From NCBI RefSeq assembly GCF_905475395.1, contig NC_058339.1, positions 41,611,172 to 41,675,171 of the forward strand: a DNA stretch of 64,000 nt, given 5' to 3'. This DNA is from Chrysoperla carnea. Taxonomy: Eukaryota; Arthropoda; Insecta; Neuroptera; Chrysopidae. Within the stretch, counting starts at the first letter, position 1; each line of letters starts with the position of its first letter. Below are positions 52,210 through 62,266 of this stretch, one piece after another. The notes beneath the pieces are model-generated. The model made no database searches. It was given only the letters and a program-made list of their open reading frames with translations, and was not told the DNA's origin. The position numbers and the translations under genes are program-made.

Positions 52210-52733
52210 GGTATACCTTGTAAAAAAGGGTATACCAAGTTTAGCCCCAAGTTTGTAACGCCTAAAAATATTGATGATACGAACAAAATTTTGGTATAGG
52301 TGTTCATTAAATCACCTAATTTAGTTCATTTCCGATTGTCTGTCTGCCTGTTTGTCTGGAAGCACGATAACTCAAAAACGAAAAGAGATATCAAGCTGAA
52401 ATTTTTATAGCATGCTTGGGTTCGTAATACACATCTTGTAAACCGTTAGAGCTAGAACAAAAGTTTAAATGTAAAAAATGTTTCTAAAAGTGTAAAAATA
52501 AACAACTTTTATTTGAATAATTTTTTCGTTAACTTCACTGTTTACTCGTGATGGCGCAAATTAGGAAAAAATTTTGGTGTCCATTTTCTCCAAAACTATA
52601 AAAGATAGGGAGTTAAAAATTTGTATATAGTTTCAACTAGTGGTCTTGTAAAACAAACGCAAGCACTAATATTCAACACTTTCTATACAGAGTATTTCCA
52701 CAATTAACTCAGTCAATTGTTTGTTTTCACTTG
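52210..52733 (+). mobile_element. CACTTGT-family repeat, near full-length copy
   Basis: Runs from GTATACCAAGTTTAGCCCCAAG to CAATTAACTCAGTCAATTG and TTTGTTTTCACTTGT. The 3' third holds a variant segment (GGTGTCCATTTTCTCCAAAAC, AGTTTCAACTAGTGGTC) that is absent from the 53-kb copy but shared with the 58-kb fragment, so the family has at least two subtypes. Confidence 0.75.
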
Positions 52734-53198
52734 TCCATTTCTTCTTCAGTTACACTAATAGTATTTATTATACGGTAGTATTTTCTAATAAATTATAGGC
52801 GCAAATTCGAGTTTCAGAATAATGATTTAGAATTTCTTGGGTAGTAATCATAAAATGATCATATCATAAAACGAAATATTCTAGAATCACAAGTTCTAGA
52901 AAATAAATTTTATCACAATGTTTTCTGTACTTATATCTCTATATATTTTTACAACTATATTTTACATTTTGTAATTTTCCATTTTTAAAATGGAAATATT
53001 TGTTATAAACAAAGTTGCAAGATTTACATTTTTCTACAATTTGTTGAATTAGAAAGTTAATGGCTTCGGATCCAAAAATCATATCCACATGACTGGTTAG
53101 TTTGTTTATTTATCTATACTGTTACTTTTTTTATTATTTGTTAGGTCAATATATAAAAGTTAAAAGTAGTCTTTTTTGGTAATGGAATTTTAAGTATT

Positions 53199-53258
53199 AA
53201 CAAGTGAAAATAAACAATTAGATGAGTTAATTGTTGACATACCTTATGTCTATATAGG
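53199..53258 (-). repeat. CACTTGT-family terminal fragment
   Basis: AACAAGTGAAAATAAACAATT followed by GATGAGTTAATTG: the terminal hairpin end only. Confidence 0.6.
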
Positions 53259-53421
53259 GATAGGGATAATATTTCAAATGCAAAAAAGAAACTATTAAGT
53301 CGGAACTTTATTTAAACATTAATTTCTGAAGAAGTAAATAATGTTTAAAATGTTTCAATTTTTTTCGAAACTGCCAATAAATACATTCTAGATTCATACG
53401 TGTTATCATAATCGTCAGATT

Positions 53422-53941
53422 TTTATACCATGTTTATGAAATATACCAAGGTATACTAAGTTTAGTCTGAAGTTTATAATGCTTAAAAATATTCATTCCA
53501 TGAACAAAATTTTGGTATAGGTGTTCATAAATTATTCACCTAATTAGTCCATTTCCGGTTGCTGTCTGTCTGTCGTGAGTCCGCCTGTCATCACGATTAC
53601 TCAAAAACAAAAAGAGGTATCAGATAAAATGAACAACATAGGTCAATTGGGTCTTGGGTCCGTAAGACCCATCTTGTAAACCGTTAGAGATAGAACAAAA
53701 GTTTAAATGTAAAAAATGTTCCTTATGAAAAAGTAAAAACTTTTGTTTGAAACATTTTTTCGTAAACATCACTGTTTACTCGTGAAAGCGCAAATTATGT
53801 GCAAATTGTATAGAATGTATTATTTGGATATATCAGTTATATGTGTTTGACATGTATGTATGTGTAATGTGACAGAGTAATCAACACTGTCTATATATGG
53901 TATTTCATCAATTAACTCAGTCAATTGTTTGTTTTCACTTG
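53422..53941 (+). mobile_element. CACTTGT-family repeat, full-length copy
   Basis: Complete from TTATACCATGTTTATG to TTTGTTTTCACTTGT, 520 bp, with all family blocks in order. It is the best reference copy in the window for the shorter subtype. Confidence 0.8.
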
Positions 53942-54261
53942 TATTAATTTAACTTGGCAAGGTTTTACACAGTAAATGTATAGAAATTGAGATGCGGAAG
54001 GATTAATTACAATTTTTTAGTTAAATACTTTATAAAGGTCACCTAATTAAATATTAAACAATTATTTTTAAGGTACTTTCAAATTTTTTGTACCCTTATA
54101 GCTACTAAAGTGGTTACTCTTACACAGGATAGCCTCACAAAATTCTATTCATAGATTTAAAGATATTTTGATTCTAATATGACTTTGTTTTTTAAATGGA
54201 AATTTTTTGGATTTTACAGATCTTACTTACAAATAAATTTTGTTTTTCGTAATATCCTTTT

Positions 54262-54625
54262 CGTCAAGACTCAATTGACCTATGTTGCTCATTGACGAAC
54301 TCGACTTCACTTTTTACGTCCTGAGTACGCTGTAAAATTTCAGCTTGATATCTTTTTTCCTATGTTGCTCATTTACGAACTCGACCTCACTTTTTACGTC
54401 CTGAGTACGCAGTAAAAATTCAGCTTGATATCTTTTTTCGTTCTTGAGTTATCGTGTTCGCAGACAGATGGACTGACGGACGGACAACCGAAAATGGACT
54501 AATTAGATGATTTTATGAACACCTATACCAAAATTTTGTTGGTAGCATCAATATTTTTAAGCGTTATAAACTTGAGACTAAACATAGTATACATTGATAT
54601 AGTATACATATATACATGGTATAAT
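54262..54625 (-). repeat. CACTTGT-family repeat, 5' part with internal 80-bp duplication
   Basis: Minus-sense 5' part of the family. The block CCTATGTTGCTCATT...CTTGATATCTTTTTT occurs twice in a row, at 54279-54358 and 54359-54440. Confidence 0.75.
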
Positions 54626-54760
54626 AAAATTTGTTGCATTAGAAACTTTGAAAATAAGTGACGAAATTGCATTTATATAATATTTTTTAAAAATGTAAAT
54701 TAACATAACTACTTTAAATTTGTTAGAAAATAGTATTTAATGTAAGGCATATACAAACCA

Positions 54761-54854
54761 TAGACTTATATGTCCATCCATACAGTTATATTAATAAATT
54801 AGAGTATCGTTACTATGGTAACTCCCTGAAATAAAACTCATACACGGAGCGAAT
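54761..54854 (-). repeat. ATTCGCTCCGTG-family end, inverted to its neighbour
   Basis: The minus-sense start of the family faces the plus-sense start at 54958 across about 100 bp. Together they look like a head-to-head pair or one composite foldback. Confidence 0.65.
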
Positions 54855-54954
54855 CTAGAAAGTGATTTTCACCATCTAAGAAGTTAAATGTGTGGATTAT
54901 AAAGTTCGGATTCATATGAATAGCTTATTTTGTTATTGTATTTTCTCTGTCCCA

Positions 54955-55348
54955 TATATTCGCTCCGTGTGTGAGTTTCGTTTCCATGGTAACGATACAC
55001 TAATTATAGAATTGTATGGATGCATATATAATTGTTTGGATTGCATTTATGACTTACATTGAAAATTTAATATTATTGTCTCACAAATTTAAATAAATAA
55101 TTATGATAATTCACATTTGAAAAATAATATTTGTACAATTTGATTTCTTATTTTCACAATTTTTAATGCATTAAGTTTAATTAATTAGTGTTTTTCAATC
55201 ATTTTAATTTGACATTTTCTATAACATTAACATGTAAAGAACTGCAAATTAGTCATAACAGCCTCCTTTAACGCAAAAATTATTCACTGGAAGCGCTGGC
55301 ATCGTTTTTATTGTCCCTACCATGACTACGCACACAACGAATATGCGT
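54955..55348 (+). mobile_element. ATTCGCTCCGTG-family element, long copy
   Basis: Starts ATATTCGCTCCGTGTGTGAG and ends CTACGCACACAACGAATAT. The two ends are imperfect inverted repeats. The body matches 61070-61445 closely along its whole length. About 394 bp, non-coding, MITE-like. Confidence 0.7.
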
Positions 55349-55979
55349 AAAATTTTGGGATTCCATTCTGTACAGATAGAAGGGAGTTATTCATAAAATG
55401 TGTGTAATATATTTATCATATAATTAAAATTGTTTAATAAAAAGTTTTTGCGGTATTTAATGTAGAATATTTTAGAGTATAAAATTAAATAACTTTGAAT
55501 GAATGTTGTTAATTATAATTACTGTAATTTATTTTAACCAAGAAAAGAAGCAATTGACGTTTTGTATACGCAAATTATTCACAAATTAATTTTTTTTAAC
55601 AATCCTCAAATGGTTATAATAACTACCTACCTACATTGTTCATCAAGTTAAATGTAATACAGGGTGTTATCAAAAATTAGGTCAAATTTTACATAATAAT
55701 ACCATATTAAAATCAATACGCTTATGTGGTGTTCAGGTTGAATACATATTTTTTAAACTTAAAACACTACATCGAATATGTAAATTTGTGTGCAAATTCT
55801 GTTATCTGTTAATGAATATCACAGTTTGTGTTCTATCATTTGCATATGTTTTTGGTTGTTTTTGATTTTCATAGCAATCTAAAAATGTTAAAGATTATAC
55901 GTCGGTATTTTTCAAGATTTTCACATTTTTTAGCACATTATTAAATTTTTCGATATTTAATTCAATTCAATTTATTCAT

Positions 55980-56075
55980 TCTTTTTAACTCCCGAACTAA
56001 AAAAAGGGCTGTTATAAGTTTGACCGCTATGTCTGTGTGTTTTTGTCTGTGGCATCGTAGCCCTCGATTGAAAAC
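55980..56075 (+). repeat. AACTCCCGAA/GACCGCTATGT repeat fragment
   Basis: TTTTTAACTCCCGAACTAAA, then TTATAAGTTTGACCGCTATG, (TG/TCTG)n and GGCATCGTAGC. It is an inverted-sense relative of 42735-42815. Confidence 0.5.
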
Positions 56076-56737
56076 ATTTTATAGCTAAGTTTTCAAAAAA
56101 TAAATCCCATTTGTCGGGGGTTTTTTAAATTTTGTAAATTTCACTTGTTTAAACAATACAAACATTGTACAGAGCTTGCCATAAAAAAGGAATAGGACAA
56201 TGAAAGAAAGGGGCAGATATTATTCCATTTACCGCGTTTTGAGGTGCCTTCCCATCGCTTTTTCATCGAAATGATTTAGTAACCTAGACAATAATCTAAT
56301 AAAAGCCAAGTCTGTCAAATTTTTGGTCGTGAATTGGATTTCTTGCATTGATTCATAGAGCAGCCAACTATAACACTTATTACATGACTGACCAAAAGAA
56401 GGAGTGCATGCCTCTTTAAGGTTCATGTATGTATGTTACTTTCTTTTCATTTAGTCATAGCTTCATATGCCTGGTACGTATTTAATTGTGTTGGATATCG
56501 TTAGAATCAAAAATTTAATAGGTCGGGCTGTTTGATGCCAATTTTAAAATGTGAAAAAATATAATGATCGGAAGCTAGCAGACAAATTTATTCTCCTCTC
56601 ATGAATATACGAAAATCCCTGTACATTATTATAAATTTGAAAGAACCCAAATATTATTGAAAATAATAATTTTTAGTTTATACTAAAATAATAATAAATT
56701 TAAAAAATTTTTAAAACCTTAAGGTTCAAGTCTCTTA

Positions 56738-56995
56738 CTAATCACCCCATTTTAATGAAAACAGTTACGGAGGAAAGCCTGTGAATACCTTTTTAAGGAA
56801 TTTTCATGCATCCCGATATTTCATATTTAGAGTCCCTATAAAAAGGATTTGCATCGTTAAAAATACTTGAAACGTTCAGTAAATCTTTTTTAGTATGTAA
56901 TTAATCCATTTTCTTGAAAATTGTTACGGAGGAAAGCCTATAAATGCCTTTTAACGAATTTTCATGCATCCCGATATTCCATCAAACTTTCTCTT
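56738..56995 (+). repeat. Direct repeat pair of about 95 bp
   Basis: GTTACGGAGGAAAGCCT, AATTTTCATGCATCCCGATATT and the bases between occur at about 56738-56825 and again at 56905-56990. Confidence 0.7.
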
Positions 56996-57595
56996 TACGA
57001 CTTTTCTTCAAAGGTGCTTCGTTTTCAAATGAGCATGATACGTCATATTTAATCTATCGGTCGGAAAACCCAGAACCACTGGATAATATTAATAATTACT
57101 AAACAATTCAGTAAAAATGAACTATGTATGTATTGAAAAACAAAAATACTTAACTGCGGCATGTTGGAGGTGGAAGGCAAGCTCATCGGTGCAGTATTTT
57201 TGCCGGAAATAATATTTTATTGTTTAATAAAATTATTAATGTTATCAAGTGGTCTTATTGGTGTCCAACAAATTTCCTGTTGCTTTTTTACAGGCAGATA
57301 GTTTAAATATGACGTTATCATGCGAATTTGAAAACGCAGAGCTTTCGAAAAAAATCATTGTGAGAAAAAAGGAAACTTCTTACTAAGTTTCAAACATCAT
57401 TTAACAAAAAGGGTACTAAATTGACAAATTTTGTTAAAAATTGAAAAGTCATTATTATTAGATATGCAAATTTTAATGCAGAAAATTTTATAATGTGTAG
57501 GCAAAATATTCCAAAACTTTAAAATGTGAAGGTTGTTTTGAAATCACTATAATAAATTAAGAGAATTTAAGTAAACTGGTTCTAATAGATTGTAT

Positions 57596-57722
57596 TAGAG
57601 TTGGTTTATTTTATGTTGGACCTTACCAACAAAGAGAATAAATAATAATACATATAATATAATAATATAATATTACTTATTCTCTTTGGTTGTAAGGTCC
57701 AACATAAAATAATTCAACTCTA
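57596..57722. mobile_element. Short foldback MITE
   Basis: Arms of about 45 bp (57596-57640 and 57678-57722) are near-perfect inverted repeats (TAGAGTTG...TTATGTTGGACCTTAC). The AT-rich loop is under 40 bp. No coding frame. Confidence 0.75.
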
Positions 57723-58379
57723 CTATTAGTACCTTAGTCATAAATATCACTTTTGGAATTTGTGATATATACAAATTATCTCTTTTATTTCCGCAAATAA
57801 GAGAAAAAAGTAAAAATGAGATGATGAAATGGTCAAATACATGTCATCTATCCTTAAATTTAGGGTTCCGTAGTATATACTTGTAAATAGTAATAGTATT
57901 TTTTTAAATACTGTATCTGTATAAGGTTACTTCCATAGATAGGTGAACTTTAGATTTTAGAACTTCTTCTTTTTAGATTCTAGAACGTTGTGTAATGCTT
58001 TCAAAATGACTTAATTTATAAGCCATTATAGTTTTTCAAGTATTTGATTTGATTCGCTCTTGAAAATTCAAAAACATTTTGGATATATGCACATTGCGTT
58101 CGCACATTTTCAACACTTTTCGGTATGTTATGCATTTCAGATAGTAAATCTATTTAAAATATTTTCTGAAACATTTTTTTGATAATCATAAGTACGGAAC
58201 TATGTATAATATATATACAGGGTGATTTTTAAATAGTTTTCACTATTATGTTTCGAACTAACACAATTATGGCGGCATGTCAATCGTCATTTGTTTTTGA
58301 AAATTCTAAAATAATTTTCTTGTATTTTTTTTGAGAATCTTTGCGATCACTAGTTGAAGATACCTGCAAATTTTCAACT

Positions 58380-58515
58380 GCCTATCTTTTATAATTTTGG
58401 AGTAAATAGACACCAAAGCTTTGTCCTAATTTGCGTCTTCGCGGGTAAACAATTATCTTTACGAAAAAATGTTTCAAACAAAAGTTGTTTATTTTTTATA
58501 AGAAACATTTAAATT
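58380..58515 (-). repeat. CACTTGT-family fragment, longer subtype
   Basis: Minus-sense match to the 3' variant segment of the 52-kb copy plus CAACTTTTGTTTGAAACATT. Truncated at both ends. Confidence 0.6.
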
Positions 58516-59269
58516 TTCCGTTTCAACTAGTAGTCTTGTGAAAGATTCTCGAAAACGAAAAATTCTAGAGAATACTTTTGAAGATTTCAAAATCAAAACA
58601 AATGGCGGCCAAATCGTCACTATATTTGTTTTGGGTTTTTTAAACTTTTTTAATTTATTGGTTGTTATGTAACTGAAAAACCAAAACGATTTGTTTGGAA
58701 TTTTTTTTCCTAGATATAAATTAATTACCGAGCTCAAAATTATGCCAAGTTAAATATAAAACACACTGTATTTTATTTAAAAAATACACTTGTCATTATG
58801 CTATTGGTAACAGTCGTTTGATTAATAAATAAATAAATAATTCATTAAATATTCATTATGTAGTAATTATTTTAACCAATTTTTTAAAAAAGTTTAAATT
58901 GTTTTAAGTAATTCATTTATTTTTATACGGTTTTTAAGGTTATAATTAATTTAAAGCATAAATTAAATTAACTGTAAATGTTTTTAAGTCGATAAATTTA
59001 CTAAAAAATATCTTTTATTTTATCTCTATAACGGTATGAAAAATTTAATTATGAATAATGATTATAGAAGTGATTTCACTTAACTTGAAACAATGACGTT
59101 ACTAATGCTTTCAATTAAGATACAAAGAATTTTTATAACACTCGAAATAATGGTAAGGATTGCTTTACACAGGTAAAATATATGTATGGTTTTCTATTTT
59201 TTAAATGTATAATAGTCGCAATTATTAGTATATCAAAAAAGATGGCCGTGAAATATTTTATTGACAATT

Positions 59270-59346
59270 TTTACAGAAATCTGTAATTTATGGTAATGTC
59301 AAATGACTACTTTTACAGAAATCTGTAATTTATGGTAATGTCAAAT
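59270..59346 (+). repeat. 42-bp tandem duplication
   Basis: TTTTACAGAAATCTGTAATT and the following TATGGTAATGTCAAAT occur twice, 42 bp apart and identical. Each also contains a short ACAGAAATCTGT palindrome. Confidence 0.85.
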
Positions 59347-59382
59347 TAAATTAATTTTTAAATTTTTATTTTTTTTTATTAA

Positions 59383-59734
59383 GGAAGCTCCCTCGGCAGT
59401 AATAGAAAAAAAAAAAATTAGTAGATAAGGATCCGAATTTTTAGTATGTTGTAGTTAACGATACATATTATTAAATCAAAAAAAAATTTGGGTATCTTAT
59501 CAATCAATTAAGAGAGTTTTTATTAATTAAAAATACACTAAATAATATAATCATCCTCATATCATGCTATGTTATTTAGTGTATTTTTAATTAATTAATT
59601 ACTCTCTTAATTGATCGATAAGATACCCAAATTTTTTTTTGATTTAATAATATGTATCGTTAACTACAACATACTAAAAATTTGGATCATTTTCTACTAA
59701 TTTATTTTTTTCTATTACTGGTGAGGGACCCTCC
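59383..59734. mobile_element. TTAA-flanked foldback transposon
   Basis: Arms of about 150 bp (from 59383 and from 59734 inwards) are inverted repeats, starting AGGAAGCTCCCTCGGCAGT and AGGAGGGTCCCTCACCAGT. TTAA sits on both sides (59379-59382 and 59735-59738). TTAA target sites are a mark of piggyBac-type transposition, although the ends do not show a standard piggyBac terminus. 352 bp, no transposase. Confidence 0.8.
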
Positions 59735-59809
59735 TTAATATATCTTTATAAATTATATCTCATGTGTTATTCTGAAGTATGAGCTATATTGCTGTACAGT
59801 TTCATTAAA

Positions 59810-59905
59810 AAAAAAGCATTCGCTAGTTTTAGCGTGAAAGCGTAACAAACAAACAAACAAACATGCTTACTTTGGCATTTATAATATATAGAGATAATAA
59901 ACGAA
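59810..59905 (+). repeat. Retroelement 3'-tail-like fragment with (CAAA)n
   Basis: GCGTGAAAGCGTAA, (CAAA)n, then GGCATTTATAATATATAGAG. It is a counterpart of 22745-22860. Confidence 0.4.
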
Positions 59906-60518
59906 GCCATATTTTGTTAATGTTACATCGGATCCAAGACTATAAAGAATTTTTTTGGATGCAAATTCGATGTAGATCTGTGCTTATCTGGGACAATCTA
60001 TAGATCTGAAACATTTTACAAAGTTTCGATAAGATATCGTCAGTTTATACTGTACTTTATTATTAATAACTTCACAGTTTTATGATAATATAATTTACAT
60101 TTATAATAAACCTTCAAATATTACAAAATATGAAAATTACAAAAAATTATTATTATAACAAAATATTTTAAATATCTTGTTACTTGTAATAAAATTGAGT
60201 ATTGAAAATTTAAATTTGGTTATCGTTATATTTATATTTTATTTTACATAAAAATTATAAATAGCTATCTAATTTATTGTGCAGTGCACTTGTTTATAAA
60301 ATTAATTAACAATTAATTAATAAAATTATATACGTACTTATTATTTATTTACATTTACACTGCCTATTCGACAAATATAATTATTTTTATGTAAATTATA
60401 AAGTCAACATAATTTTAGCGTTGGAACGAATAAGTTTGATTTTAGAATTTTTAAGGATTTTAATATACATTGAAAAAACAATTCAAATATTAACAACCGC
60501 ATCCCAAAGTTGGCCGTT

Positions 60519-60785
60519 TAGGTTAGGTTAGGTTAGGTTAGGTTAGGTTATATTGGCTGCCCACGAAGGACACACTTAGGCTATAGAGCCCATTGTGATA
60601 CCATGTATGTGTTTTACCACCTTTCTACTGATAATTTCATTTATCAGCTCCTCAATTTCAGAGGCTCAGTGCACCTCCTTCATGCATATATCATGCACTA
60701 CACCAGCCCATCACAACTATTAATTAAATTAATTTTGTTGCGACGGCGGGAATCGAACCTGCTACCCTAACTGAGAGAATTACTT
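60519..60785 (-). mobile_element. tRNA-derived SINE with LINE tail ending in (CCTAA)n
   Basis: In minus sense the head holds TCTCAGTTAGGGTAGCAGGT and a polymerase-III B box, GGTTCGATTCC, at about 60735-60750. The 3' part (GGTATCACAATGGGCTC, GCCTAAGTGTGTCC) matches the 3' UTR of the LINE at 39786-40185. The end is a run of CCTAA units (60519-60550), identical to the insect telomere repeat. A tRNA-like head plus a borrowed LINE tail is the standard SINE plan. Target duplication not clear. Confidence 0.7.
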
Positions 60786-61069
60786 CTATGAAAGAGATTG
60801 AAATATATAACTAAACTAGCAATTTTTCCATAATTTGTTGTTGAATCAAATGAATTAATTCTTGAATCATCTGAATCGTACAGTTAATTGGAACACTTAA
60901 TTATTATTTTGTACTTATAAAATACTTTATATACTTAATACGTATATATTCTATATTACATTTAAAATGGAAAATTTTCTAAAAAAAATAGTTTTAATAC
61001 CATTTATGTCAATCATTTTTATTTTCTATTCAATTTTTTATATAAGAAATAATGTTTGTACCTATGCGC

Positions 61070-61445
61070 ACCGTACGTGAGTTTTATTGGAAGCATTTCC
61101 ATGGTAACGATACACTACTTTAATTATAGAATTGTATGGATTGCATTTATGATTTACATTGAAAATTTAATATTATTGTATCACAAATTTAAATAAATAT
61201 TTATGATAATTTACATTTGAAAAATAATATTTGAGCAATTTGATTTCTTATTTTCACAATTTTTAATGCATTAAGTTTAATTAATTAGTGTTTTTCAGTA
61301 ATTTTAATTTGACATTTTCTATAACATTAATATGCAAAGAACTGCAAATTAGTCATAACTGCCTCCTTTATCGCAAAATTCACTGGAAGCGCTGGCATTG
61401 ATTTTATTGTCCCTACCATGACTACGCACACAACGAATATGTGTG
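61070..61445 (+). mobile_element. ATTCGCTCCGTG-family element, second long copy
   Basis: Closely matches 54970-55348, in the same orientation, to the terminal CTACGCACACAACGAATAT. The left end has lost the first bases of the family. Confidence 0.75.
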
Positions 61446-61517
61446 TGTTTATTTTACTGGGTATTTATTAAATTCTTTTTATATTACAGTTAATTCTTTT
61501 TGTACTGCATTTCATAT

Positions 61518-61557
61518 TAGGATTCCTTATCAAGATATTTCTTGATAAGGAATCCTA
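61518..61557. repeat. Perfect 18-bp hairpin
   Basis: TAGGATTCCTTATCAAGA, a TATT loop, then its exact reverse complement. Confidence 0.9.
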
Positions 61558-61801
61558 CTTGATAAAAATTTTCTATATACGACCACAAAAATGATGCTTT
61601 TAACTCAATGATATGCCAAAAATTGAATACAAAATGTTCATAATACAATTTTTTTTAGAGGAATCCAAGTAAGGAGTGCTATATGCTTGGCGTTATAATC
61701 AACTATAGGCAGTCCAAATACTAGCATTTACTCCAATCATCTTAGAGTTTAACCTCGAAATCTAACGGGATAAGCTGAATTTTTGTACAAACCTTTATTT
61801 T

Positions 61802-62266
61802 GGTCTCAAAAATCAGTTTTTTGTGAATATTTCGTTTCTTTTGCCTTCAATCGTATTAACATTTATTATAAAAGTTGTAGAAGATAAAATTTTATACAAA
61901 TGTTGCCTGAAACTTTTTTTTGAACGTAGAAGCGTTTTTGAAATTGAGGGCGTAGAAGATGGTGCGCTCAGCTTAGCGTATTTCAGTGCTGGGTCACTAT
62001 CGATATCGGGTCACGATTGACCTTGTCTATTATACGGTTTTTTCACTTAATTATCGACTAAATACCATTTAAATAATTATTTAATACCTTATAAATATTT
62101 ACCAGCACCGAAGTACGTTAAGCTGAGCGCACTATCATCTGCGCCCTCTATTTGAAAATCGGTTCATCATACAGAAAAAAAGCTTCATACAAAATTTACA
62201 ATTTAAAATAACAATAAGATTGAAGTCAAAAGAAATGAGATTCACAAAAAACTGATTTTCGAGACC
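61802..62266. mobile_element. Long foldback element
   Basis: Arms of roughly 170-190 bp (61802-61992 and 62102-62266) are imperfect inverted repeats. Outer ends are GGTCTCAAAAATCAGTTTTT and its complement; inner ends are GCGCTCAGCTTA...CAGTGCTGG and the reverse. The plus-strand frame at 61823-62020 is just the translation of the left arm. MITE-like. Confidence 0.7.

Noticed and set aside
60519-60550. Interstitial telomere or chromosome-fusion point
   Set aside because: The (TTAGG)n run is directly attached to a SINE tail that matches a LINE 3' UTR, so a retroelement tail explains it.
60735-60775. tRNA gene
   Set aside because: A B box is present, but there is no complete A box, cloverleaf or acceptor stem; it is the head of a SINE.
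61823-62020. Plus-strand open frame of 65 codons
   Set aside because: Translation of one arm of the foldback element at 61802-62266.
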